DNA from: Thalassoglobus neptunius
GTDB taxonomy: Bacteria > Planctomycetota > Planctomycetia > Planctomycetales > Planctomycetaceae
Reading direction: 5' to 3'
Assembly: GCF_007859735.1 (NCBI RefSeq)
Contig: NZ_SIHI01000001.1
Span: 2,433,249-2,497,248, forward strand
Length of the DNA: 64,000 bases
Shown here piece after piece: positions 7,576 to 15,799 of the stretch. The notes under the pieces were generated by a model. It was not told where the DNA came from, did not search any database, and was given only the letters and a program-made list of their open reading frames with translations. Every line of letters begins with the position of its first letter. The stretch's first letter is position 1. The position numbers were made by a program, and so were the translations under genes.

Positions 7576-9972
7576 ATGAAACATCTCCCATTCACTCTTT
7601 TGTTCTTGCTGATCATCTCCGGGATCTGCATTGCTCAGCCGGAAGAAGAGGAAACTCTTCCGACGCTGGAAGAGATGACGTTGCCCACCGCCGAGCAACT
7701 TCTCAACGACCCACCAAGAGACTGGGTCGTGTTGAACACAGGGGGCGTACTGGAAGTGGAATCGGTCAATCCGCGCCCCGACACAATCGCACTCCGTCTG
7801 GCAGAAATCGAAGCCAAAGAAGAGGAGCGGAGAAAACTTCCCGTTGAACGGAGAGACCGGCTGTCACGAGAAATTGATGACCTCAATCAATTTTACGTCT
7901 CTCTGCCCGATGTTCAGGGAAACCCGGAGTTCAAGTTTCCACTGCGACGAATTACGGAAATCATTCATCATGAAGATCTGATGATCCGCCGCATTCAGGA
8001 ACTTCTCAAAGACGATGAAATCAATCCAGCGCTCGAGCTACTGACACGACTCCAGCGAACGCGCCCGGACTGGCCCGGCCTCGACGAAGTCTATGTCGAC
8101 CTGCTTTTTGTCGACACCAGACAACGAGTGGACAAAGGGGATTACTCCTCCAGCTTGATGCTCATTGATGAGTTGCTCGAGAAGGACAAGACTTACGGAA
8201 GCATTCCCGAACTGGCCGGTCGGGCGATTTCCGGGCTGACACAATCTGCCATCGACCGCAACGACTACCTGTCCGCACAGTTCTATCTCAGCTGGCTGTC
8301 GAATCGATTCCCAGATCATGCTGTCTACAATCAGTTTGCGGGCGAACTCTCACAAAAAGTCCAATCCATCCTCGCCAGTGCAGACGCAGCCGCTCAGGCT
8401 GGAGAGCACCGCAAGGCAGCCAAACTCGTCGACGAAGCCGTCTCAATCTGGCCTCGAACACCCGGACTACGCGGACCTCATCGAGTCCACTCGGAACGAT
8501 TTCAAAGACTGAAAGTCGGCGTCATCGACGCTCCCGGAGAGTGCCATGCCTACTTCATCGAAGGTCCGGCCGATTTACGAAAAGCTGAGCTCACCGAGTT
8601 GAACCTGTTCGAAGTCGACCGGCTTCGCGACGGAACAGCTTACTACTGGACTCGATTCTTCGATGAGTGGGAACCCACCGATCTCGGCCGCGAGATGCGA
8701 TTCAAGCTGAAGCAATTCCGGCAGCCTTATGAAATGCAGGCCATTGTTTCGGTCACAGACATCGTGACGCATTTGATCAATCGCCTCGATCCGGATCATC
8801 CGAATTTCGACGAACGTCTCTCCGCGTACGTGAAATCAGTCGAAGTCATTTCACCAACGGAATTCTCACTAGCGTTCAAACGGGTTCCTCCACGCATCGA
8901 ACCACTTCTGGCCCAGATCACTGTCGGCAATCTTGATGAAGAGGAAGCAATCGGTCCCATCACCGATCCCGGCGGCTTCCGAATGGTCGATGAAGCCGAC
9001 GACCAGACAATCTATCTTCGCAAGCTGACTGAACCGGAAGGACTTCAAAAATATCACATCGCAGAGGTTCTCGAACAGAAATACGACTGCTACGAAAAAG
9101 CTGCGCAGGGACTGGTCCGCGGTGAAGTCTCGATGCTTCCAGAGCTTCCCGATCGAATCATTCGACGGATGCAGGCCGACGAAGCTTTCATGAAAAAGTT
9201 CTTCGTTTTGCAGTACATGATGCCTGAAACTCATGTCTTGCAATTCAACCCCGCAAGCACCGTTTTGCGCAACCGCGAACTTCGAACGGCACTCGCTTAT
9301 GCCGTCAATCGCGAACGACTACTTCGCGAAGTCGTGCTCCAGGACCCGAAAATGGCTCACGGTCGCCTCGCCACCACACCGTTTTTCGCTTCCAATCCCG
9401 GAAGAAACCTGCTGGTGGAACCTCGTCGATACGACCTGTCTGCAGCAGTTGCGATGCTGCTTGCATCGAAGAAACAGCTCAAAGACGGAATCCCCCCTCT
9501 CACGATGATTGTCGCTCCGGGTCCAATCGAAGAGGAAGTGGCTCGTGAAATCGCTCGCGTCTGGAACAAGATCGGTTTGCAAGTGAATCTCGTTTACGCC
9601 CATGAACCAAAACCGGAATCGTGGGACATCCTCTATCGCCGGACTCAGATTCCCGAACCGCTGGTCCAAATGTGGCCATTTCTGTCGTTGCAGCCGCGAG
9701 CGAAACTGAGCGATCTCGATCATTACCCTGACTGGCTGAAACAGGAACTTGTTCAGCTCGACCGCACGAGTGACCAGAGCCGAGCGATTACCGCTCTGCA
9801 GACGCTCCACAGGCACTTATGGTACGACACATCCGTCTTTCCGCTTTGGGAGTTGGATCGGTTTGTCGTGATCCGAAAAAACGTGCAGGGATTCCCGCAA
9901 CGCCCCCTTCACTGCTACGACCGCATTGACCGCTGGACGATTGATGCCTGGTACGAAACCGAGTTGCCATGA
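7576..9972 (+). CDS. Secreted protein with oligopeptide-binding (SBP family 5-like) domain
   Basis: I chose the ATG at 7576 (798 residues) because it gives a clean signal peptide (MKHLPFTLLFLLIISGICIA). The open frame continues upstream into the previous gene, but that part has no coding sense. After the signal comes a helical, TPR-like region (to about 300). A domain reminiscent of ABC transporter family 5 solute-binding proteins follows (about 330-790). Recognisable stretches include ETHVLQFNPASTVLRNRELR followed by TALAYAVNRERLL, typical of DppA/OppA-like proteins. No permease or ATPase gene is nearby, so classical peptide import by this locus is unlikely. Its place behind the FHA-PQQ protein and its 4-base overlap with the next gene tie it to the ExbB/ExbD cluster. 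Confidence 0.8.
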   Translation: MKHLPFTLLFLLIISGICIAQPEEEETLPTLEEMTLPTAEQLLNDPPRDWVVLNTGGVLEVESVNPRPDTIALRLAEIEAKEEERRKLPVERRDRLSREIDDLNQFYVSLPDVQGNPEFKFPLRRITEIIHHEDLMIRRIQELLKDDEINPALELLTRLQRTRPDWPGLDEVYVDLLFVDTRQRVDKGDYSSSLMLIDELLEKDKTYGSIPELAGRAISGLTQSAIDRNDYLSAQFYLSWLSNRFPDHAVYNQFAGELSQKVQSILASADAAAQAGEHRKAAKLVDEAVSIWPRTPGLRGPHRVHSERFQRLKVGVIDAPGECHAYFIEGPADLRKAELTELNLFEVDRLRDGTAYYWTRFFDEWEPTDLGREMRFKLKQFRQPYEMQAIVSVTDIVTHLINRLDPDHPNFDERLSAYVKSVEVISPTEFSLAFKRVPPRIEPLLAQITVGNLDEEEAIGPITDPGGFRMVDEADDQTIYLRKLTEPEGLQKYHIAEVLEQKYDCYEKAAQGLVRGEVSMLPELPDRIIRRMQADEAFMKKFFVLQYMMPETHVLQFNPASTVLRNRELRTALAYAVNRERLLREVVLQDPKMAHGRLATTPFFASNPGRNLLVEPRRYDLSAAVAMLLASKKQLKDGIPPLTMIVAPGPIEEEVAREIARVWNKIGLQVNLVYAHEPKPESWDILYRRTQIPEPLVQMWPFLSLQPRAKLSDLDHYPDWLKQELVQLDRTSDQSRAITALQTLHRHLWYDTSVFPLWELDRFVVIRKNVQGFPQRPLHCYDRIDRWTIDAWYETELP

Positions 9973-11585
9973 AACGATCAATAACAGAGATGAAAGCTCG
10001 AGGACTTGTTGTTGTCTGTAGTGGACTGATGTTGGCGATCTCGCTGTTCGGGAACGTACAGCGTGTTTCCGCACAGGATGCGGACGAGTCAGCCAAACAA
10101 CAAACCGATTCCTCGGACAACGAGGAATCGACAAAAGCATCTGAGACTTCCGAACAAACAACTGTTGTTGTCCCTGCCCAACCGGCCCCCTGGATCCTGC
10201 GTCCTTACCGGATTCGTGTGATCGTGTCGGTCGGGCCGCACGCGAACTTGCGATTCGCCAACCAACCGATGTTTACGGATCGAGTCGAACGACTGATCTC
10301 GGCAGAAGTTCACAAGATGTGGGAAGTCGACGTCATCCACGCTGACGAAAAGACCTGGATCACCGAAGCACAGCTTGAATCTCTCGAAGAGTTCACTTCG
10401 GAAGCCTCTTCATCGGAAGCCGAAGCGGATGAATCTTCCGAGGCCGAAAAGACTCCGCCAACGGATGAATTCGACAAGACGATTCTGTGCACAATTTCCT
10501 CCTCGCCCGGTCGCTACGATGTCGCGACACGGGAATGGGACGAGAATTCTCAATCGCTGGGAAGTTTTCACTCAGCGACGATTCTCGATCATCGAGACCT
10601 GCAAGCCGAAGCAGCCCGGTTGATACTGGAGAGTTTTCGACCTCTTGCAGAACTTGAAACCATTGAAGACGAGAAGATCGAATTTCTGATTCGAGCGGGG
10701 GAACTGTTCGCAAGAAACCCGGAGATGATGCAATTTCAGCCGGGAGATTATCTGGTCCCGTATTTCCGCTATCTGGATCGCCAACGTGTTGTTCAACGCA
10801 TTCAACCGATTCCATGGACTTACCTGAAAGTCGAATCAATCACTCGCAGCCGAATGCAGGTCTCGATGACGTCCGCATTTCGAGCCCCCATTGCTGGCTC
10901 CCGACGTCGCGTCGAAGTAATGGCGATGCGAATTCGTCCTCACCTGCCTGCGACCGAAGTTCTCATTTACCCGCGCGGAGACCGGCTCAATCCGTTGGTC
11001 GGCTTTCGGTGTGAAGTCATGAATCGACTCCCGACCGAAGAAGACAAAGTTGAGGACCGACTCAAGCTCCAGACCGATCGACGTGGCATCGTCACCATTC
11101 CGGCAGACCACGAAAACCCAGTTCAGTTCCTCTTCGTCTATAGCGGGGAAGCACTTCTGGCCCGAGTTCCACTCATCCCGGGTTATGAGCCGTTCCTGGA
11201 GATCGAGGTCCCGGACGATACTCATCGACTCAACGTGGAAGGTGAAGTCACTCTGCTCCAAAGCGAATTGATTGATGTCGTTGCCACGCGGGAAGTCCTC
11301 ATGGCTCGGACTCGCGGAGCCGCGAAAAAGAAGGACTGGGAAAACGTCAGCAAGTTTCTCGTTCAGCTTCAGGAACTGCCGACTCTCGAAAATTTCCGCA
11401 ACAGAATCGAAGGCCTTGAAGTTCGAGGCGTCTACGAAGCCCGGGCCGCTCACGATCGCGTGGCCGAAAGCCGTGTCAAAAGGCTGTGTCGAGGGATTCG
11501 TGAGTCCGCCGAGAAACACCTCGATCCATTCCGAATCGCAGAGTTCCGCCGACAGATGGACGAAGAACGTCGCAATAGCGGCTAA
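9969..11585 (+). CDS. Secreted protein of unknown function, last gene of ExbB/ExbD cluster
   Basis: 538 residues. The ATG overlaps the stop of the upstream gene (ATGA), so translation is probably coupled. A hydrophobic signal-like segment is at about 11-30 (GLVVVCSGLMLAISLFGNVQ), followed by a Ser/Glu/Thr-rich stretch (35-65), then a domain starting WILRPYRIRVIVSVGPHANL. A second acidic patch (about 135-165) and mixed alpha/beta sequence follow to the end, which is rich in Arg, Glu and helices. I recognise no catalytic motif or named family. The gene order suggests it is a periplasmic component of the same apparatus as the upstream PQQ and binding-protein-like genes. The gene ends convergently with larC. 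Confidence 0.75.
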   Translation: MKRSITEMKARGLVVVCSGLMLAISLFGNVQRVSAQDADESAKQQTDSSDNEESTKASETSEQTTVVVPAQPAPWILRPYRIRVIVSVGPHANLRFANQPMFTDRVERLISAEVHKMWEVDVIHADEKTWITEAQLESLEEFTSEASSSEAEADESSEAEKTPPTDEFDKTILCTISSSPGRYDVATREWDENSQSLGSFHSATILDHRDLQAEAARLILESFRPLAELETIEDEKIEFLIRAGELFARNPEMMQFQPGDYLVPYFRYLDRQRVVQRIQPIPWTYLKVESITRSRMQVSMTSAFRAPIAGSRRRVEVMAMRIRPHLPATEVLIYPRGDRLNPLVGFRCEVMNRLPTEEDKVEDRLKLQTDRRGIVTIPADHENPVQFLFVYSGEALLARVPLIPGYEPFLEIEVPDDTHRLNVEGEVTLLQSELIDVVATREVLMARTRGAAKKKDWENVSKFLVQLQELPTLENFRNRIEGLEVRGVYEARAAHDRVAESRVKRLCRGIRESAEKHLDPFRIAEFRRQMDEERRNSG

Positions 11586-11678
11586 AGCATTGTCGGAACC
11601 GCATCGAACGAACACGGAAGTCGAACGCGGATCGAGTCGAAATGCTCACGCTTCAACCTCGACAGGAATGAGCGAGAA

Positions 11679-13001
11679 TTACCCGTGATCATGCCCATGG
11701 TGGTCGTGATCATGGTCATGGCCGTGATGATCATGATCGTGGCTGTGATGGTCGCGATCGTGCGTCTTGTGATCACTGGCGGTCGCGGAACTCGAATGCG
11801 TGGGCGAAATACGCTCAGGACTCGATCCGATGCTTTGAGCATCAAAGGCTGTGATCGCGGATCGATAGACTTCGCGAATCGGCAGCGAATGCTCTTTCGC
11901 AATTCGGGCGCAGTCTTCGAATTCCGGGGAAAAGCTCGGAATTCCCGTTCGATGCCAGGCCACTTTTCCAAGGACCGGTCCCAGATCGGTGAGGACAGTG
12001 TGTGCCTGACGCGCGAGGGTTGATCTCAAGATTCGCTGCTGCCGGATTCCAAGCGTCCCGGTTTCAGCGAAAAGAATTTTTTCCAGCTTCTCCTGTTGCA
12101 GCGGATCCGCCAGCACGCAGAGCATCGTCGCTGGACGCCCTTTCTTCATTTGAATCGGGATCGAATAAACGTCCTTCGCCCCCGCTTCTAAAAGTCGCTG
12201 CATGGTATGGGCAATCACTTCGCCGCTGACGTCATCGAGATTGGTCTCGAGCAGACAGACTTCATCCGTTCCCGCCGGAACCGAAACTGTTCCGACGAAC
12301 AGCCGCAGCAGATTCGCACGTGACTCAAAGTTCATCGTCCCTGCGCCGTAGCCGATCGATTGGATCGTCATCGACGGCAACGGGCCGAATTGATCAACAA
12401 GCGTTTTGACAATCGCAGCCCCGGTAGGAGTCGTCAGCTCAGCTTCGATCGGCACATCGACCAATGGAATACCCTTGAGAAGTTCCGCCGTACCGGGAGT
12501 GGGGACATCGCACAATCCGTGATCGATATTCACCTGACCTCGCCCTGGCGGAATGGGGCTGCAATGAATCTGATCACATCCGAGAAGATCAAAGCCGACG
12601 GCCGCACCCACGATGTCGACAATTGAATCGATGGCCCCCACTTCATGAAAGTGAATGCTCTCGACGTCAGTCCCGTGAACCTGAGCCTCTGCCTTTGCAA
12701 CCTCCAGAAAAATCGACTGTGCGAGGCTTCGCTGTTTGTCTGAAAGACCGTCTGCCTGATTCAGAATTTCCACGATGTCGCTGTAATGCCGATGAGCATG
12801 CTGCTCGGGATGTTCAACGCGAATATGCCGGGCTCGAAAACAGCCCTTCATCACTTCGCTGACAATGAGATTGACGCCCGGAAGTCGGAGCGACTGAATT
12901 GCCGCCTGCAATTTCTCCTGATCGACCCCTGCGTCAATCAGCGCCGCCAGCGTCATGTCTCCGCTGATTCCAGTTCCGCACTGCAGGTAGGCAACTTTCA
13001 T
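11679..13001 (-). CDS. larC: Nickel-pincer cofactor biosynthesis protein LarC, with His-rich tail
   Basis: 440 residues. The N-terminus MKVAYLQCGTGISGDMTLAAL is characteristic of LarC. The middle shows FHEVGAIDSIVDIVGAAVGF and the EAELTTPTGAAIV segment, and the C-terminal half has NLDDVSGEVIAHTMQRLLEA. LarC inserts nickel into the thiolated pyridinium dinucleotide to make the NPN cofactor of lactate racemase and relatives. In Lactobacillus, LarC is made from two frames by programmed frameshifting; here both parts lie in one uninterrupted frame. The last 40 residues are rich in His and Asp (many HDH and HGHDH units), probably a metal store. No larA, larB or larE is in the window. ATG start with the conserved N-terminus. 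Confidence 0.92.
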   Translation of the reverse strand: MKVAYLQCGTGISGDMTLAALIDAGVDQEKLQAAIQSLRLPGVNLIVSEVMKGCFRARHIRVEHPEQHAHRHYSDIVEILNQADGLSDKQRSLAQSIFLEVAKAEAQVHGTDVESIHFHEVGAIDSIVDIVGAAVGFDLLGCDQIHCSPIPPGRGQVNIDHGLCDVPTPGTAELLKGIPLVDVPIEAELTTPTGAAIVKTLVDQFGPLPSMTIQSIGYGAGTMNFESRANLLRLFVGTVSVPAGTDEVCLLETNLDDVSGEVIAHTMQRLLEAGAKDVYSIPIQMKKGRPATMLCVLADPLQQEKLEKILFAETGTLGIRQQRILRSTLARQAHTVLTDLGPVLGKVAWHRTGIPSFSPEFEDCARIAKEHSLPIREVYRSAITAFDAQSIGSSPERISPTHSSSATASDHKTHDRDHHSHDHDHHGHDHDHDHHGHDHG

Positions 13002-13144
13002 GGACGCACTCTGATGGCTTTTCGAATGAAGACGGTCTGGCTGTGGGCCCGATCATTTTCTCAATGTCTCCGCACACACCGGAACTCGTTTTTGAGTGAA
13101 AGCTGACCTTATCTGTGGTGCTTGCGAATCGCCAGCCACAACGA

Positions 13145-13558
13145 TCACTCGATGAAGTCAGTGTTGCTGGAATCCGCGTAGAGGAGTTCGTTAGACATCC
13201 GCTGAATTTCGCCGTCTCGATTCAGACACGCCAGAACCGTCTTTCCGGTCGCCAGCAATTCTGCTCCCCGCAGAACTTCGTATTCGTGCTCGAGTTTGGC
13301 ACCCGACATTCTTGTCACTCGAACTCGAAGCGTGAGAAGATCATCGTACTTCGCTGGCTTTTTGTACTTGCATTGAACATCGACAATGACAAGAAACAGG
13401 CCGCGTTCTTCCATTTGGCGGTAGTTGCCACCATTGGCTCGAAAGTACTCTGTGCGAGCCATTTCGAAATACTGGATGTAGTTCATGTGATGCAGCACGC
13501 CCATGGCGTCTGTTTCACAATAGCGAACACGGTTCTCCATCTCGAACCAATCAGACAT
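13145..13558 (-). CDS. Acyl-CoA thioesterase of the YbgC/4HBT hotdog family
   Basis: 137 residues, the normal size for a single hotdog domain. The signature region YCETDAMGVLHHMNYIQYFE contains the active-site Asp of the 4-hydroxybenzoyl-CoA thioesterase/YbgC family, followed by MARTEYFRANG. Such enzymes hydrolyse acyl-CoA thioesters in the cytoplasm. In proteobacteria YbgC belongs to the Tol-Pal locus, but here the neighbours are larC and a protein of unknown function, so that link cannot be assumed. The frame begins with ATG at 13558 with AAGG close upstream. Physiological substrate unknown. Confidence 0.88.
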   Translation of the reverse strand: MSDWFEMENRVRYCETDAMGVLHHMNYIQYFEMARTEYFRANGGNYRQMEERGLFLVIVDVQCKYKKPAKYDDLLTLRVRVTRMSGAKLEHEYEVLRGAELLATGKTVLACLNRDGEIQRMSNELLYADSSNTDFIE

Positions 13559-13743
13559 CCTTGAATCCTCAGAGCGTGTTGCTCGGCCCTGCCTGCTCGA
13601 TTTTCACTGCTCGACTTTAATTAGCTGAAATTGTCTGGCCGAAGTTCCGTGCTTCGTCATTGTGCGACGGAACATTCTTCACGTTCGACGGAGCAAGTCC
13701 GAATTTCTCGGGGAGAGCCCCCCAAGGCGACTCCCAGAAAGAA

Positions 13744-14256
13744 TCACCCCTTGAAAGGACCTTGCTGCTTCGCCAACGCGATGATTTCTTCCGTCGAGGA
13801 AGGTGTTTCCCGGCTGGAACTCGCTGCCGGTTCACTCTTCTCTTCAGCGGCAGGCTGTTCGACGGGAGCCTCTTCGACAGGTGCGGGTTCGCTGGCAGGG
13901 GGTGCTGAAGCTTCTGCCTCGGCTCCGGCAGCTCCCTGCTTTCTTGCCATCTCGAGCGGACTCTGGCCAGATGCGGGCTTTTTCGGAACTGCACCGGCCT
14001 TCGGTTTCGCTTCGGCTGGCTTTTCCTTCTTCTTAGGAAGAGGAGCGTCAACGACTTTCAGAAAGCTCGGATCGATATCGTACCAGCTGATATCAACCGG
14101 TCCGTCAAACTGAACCAATGCACGACAGTTCATGTTGACTGTCTTCACTCGCCCAGTCAGGCCGACAAATCGACGTAACTCGGCAACTCCCTCATTGACT
14201 ACAACGTACTTGTCAGTTAGTTGCCGCTTGAGAGCTTCCGCTTGATCAATCATCAT
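13744..14256 (-). CDS. Conserved-looking small protein with Ala/Pro/Glu-rich tail, function unknown
   Basis: 170 residues in two parts. Residues 1-75 form a compact domain (for example YVVVNEGVAELRRFVGLTG and ALVQFDGPVDISWYDIDPSFL). The fold could be a small beta-barrel, judging from alternating hydrophobic strands. Residues 76-170 are a low-complexity Lys/Pro then Ala/Pro/Glu/Ser-rich tail, ending in a short helix (TEEIIALAKQQGPFKG). No signal peptide or membrane segment is seen, so it is probably cytoplasmic. I do not recognise the family. The gene is 100 bases downstream of the membrane fusion protein gene on the same strand and could share its transcript. Confidence 0.7.
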   Translation of the reverse strand: MMIDQAEALKRQLTDKYVVVNEGVAELRRFVGLTGRVKTVNMNCRALVQFDGPVDISWYDIDPSFLKVVDAPLPKKKEKPAEAKPKAGAVPKKPASGQSPLEMARKQGAAGAEAEASAPPASEPAPVEEAPVEQPAAEEKSEPAASSSRETPSSTEEIIALAKQQGPFKG

Positions 14257-14356
14257 CTGAGACGGTTCTTAGCAAAATGAAAGACGCCAAAAAGGCGAGT
14301 GAACAGGACAGGCAGATTCTCGATAACATGAAGTTCGAATTCAAGTTCAGACCGCA

Positions 14357-15799
14357 TCATTCTGCGGAACTGGAATCGGACCCAGCCTCCTGCTGGCTGA
14401 CTGCCACCTCTTCTGGGGCATTGCGATCAACGATTTGAAGATCCTGAAAGGGTGTGAGTCGCTCGGCTCCTTCGACGACCACGGTTGTTCCTGCGGTCAA
14501 TGCTCCATCTAGAACTTCGATCTGGTCGCCAAACTGCTCGCCTTCACGGATCATCACAAGCTTGGCAACGGCCGAACCGGGAGCTTCACCAGGAGCCGCA
14601 ACAACAACGCGTGAACCGGTTTCCGACCGAATGACCGCGTTTTTCGGAACGAGAACGGCTGTCCGCTCCGGCCCCTGGAAGGTCACGCGAGCGTACATCC
14701 CCTCGATCAGCACCGGTTGAGAACGACCGTGTTGCTCGATCAACATATTGGGAACAGCCACTTTCACCGGAAATGTTCGTGATCCCATTTCCCAATCACT
14801 TTGCGGGATAATGGAAGAAACCGTGCCGACCCAATCTTTCTTGACGGGAGTCTGAACGTCGACCGCAACCTCTGTTCCCAATTGAACATTGCGGATTTGA
14901 CGCTGGTCGACCTGAGCAATCACAAAAACTTCTTCGAGGATTTCGGCAATTTTGACGACGGGATCGCCCTTCGAAAGCCATTCCCCATCTTCGGTATGCT
15001 CCTCGACAACGACACCATCAAAAGGGGCAATGGTTGTCCGTTTGCCTTTTTCTGCCCGAAGATACTCAACCTGCTTCACCTGGGCTTCATAGTTTGCCTT
15101 GAGCTGCATCTGCTTCTCGTCACGCTCTCCTTCTGCAATCAGCCTGTAGGCAGATTCGGCGGCAGTATACAATTCCGCAGTTCGACGAGCTTTCTCGGCA
15201 GCATTGTCGAAGTCGTCTTCATTCGCAGCCCCGCTTTTGTAGAGTTGCTGAAGTCGTTCGTACTTCTTGACTGCTGTGTCCCACTCAATTTTTGCGGCAT
15301 TCATCATCGATTCAGCACGTCGAAGTTCCGCAGCTCGAGGTCCTTTGGACTCCTCCCATTCGTGCTTTCTGATCTCAGCAACCTTCTCCGCTTCTTCGAT
15401 TCCAAGATTCGTCGTCGTCATGTTGAGAATTGACAGTTCTTGCCCCGCCTCAACGACGTCTCCTTCACGAACCAGCAAGCGATCGACCTTTCCGTCAGCC
15501 CCCGAAGCGACTTCACTGGTTCGCTTGGCAACGACTGTTCCCACCGCAATCGTCCGGGGAACGACCGACGTTTCGACGACCTCCTGGATGTAAACTCTTG
15601 CAGCAGGACGAGCACGGGCTTGCTGCTCTGCCTCGGCGCTCTGACCTTGCCCACAACCGAAAAGCGTCACCGTCGAAAGAATCAGCCCCAGCCAGACAAA
15701 CACATGTCCCGGCCCTGCGGAATTCCGATTCCCCGGGTCCTCGCTGATCGCTCTGAACTCGAAACACGACGCACTCTGCTTCAATTCAGGATTGCTCAT
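14357..15799 (-). CDS. Efflux RND/HlyD-type periplasmic membrane fusion lipoprotein
   Basis: 480 residues. Near the N-terminus is a hydrophobic segment ending in a lipobox-like LFGC (about 46-49), so the mature protein is probably a lipoprotein. The first 33 residues are unusually long and polar. An in-frame GTG at 15703 would give a more ordinary signal peptide, so the start is uncertain. A lipoyl/barrel-sandwich half-motif is visible in GADGKVDRLLVREGDVVEAG, followed by a long alpha-hairpin (about 130-250) and the second half RTTIAPFDGVVVEEHTEDGE. Such adaptors join an inner-membrane pump to a TolC-like channel. No RND pump lies beside it, and a TolC-like gene is 27 kb away. The ATG overlaps the end of aroDE by 14 bases. 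Confidence 0.9.
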   Translation of the reverse strand: MSNPELKQSASCFEFRAISEDPGNRNSAGPGHVFVWLGLILSTVTLFGCGQGQSAEAEQQARARPAARVYIQEVVETSVVPRTIAVGTVVAKRTSEVASGADGKVDRLLVREGDVVEAGQELSILNMTTTNLGIEEAEKVAEIRKHEWEESKGPRAAELRRAESMMNAAKIEWDTAVKKYERLQQLYKSGAANEDDFDNAAEKARRTAELYTAAESAYRLIAEGERDEKQMQLKANYEAQVKQVEYLRAEKGKRTTIAPFDGVVVEEHTEDGEWLSKGDPVVKIAEILEEVFVIAQVDQRQIRNVQLGTEVAVDVQTPVKKDWVGTVSSIIPQSDWEMGSRTFPVKVAVPNMLIEQHGRSQPVLIEGMYARVTFQGPERTAVLVPKNAVIRSETGSRVVVAAPGEAPGSAVAKLVMIREGEQFGDQIEVLDGALTAGTTVVVEGAERLTPFQDLQIVDRNAPEEVAVSQQEAGSDSSSAE

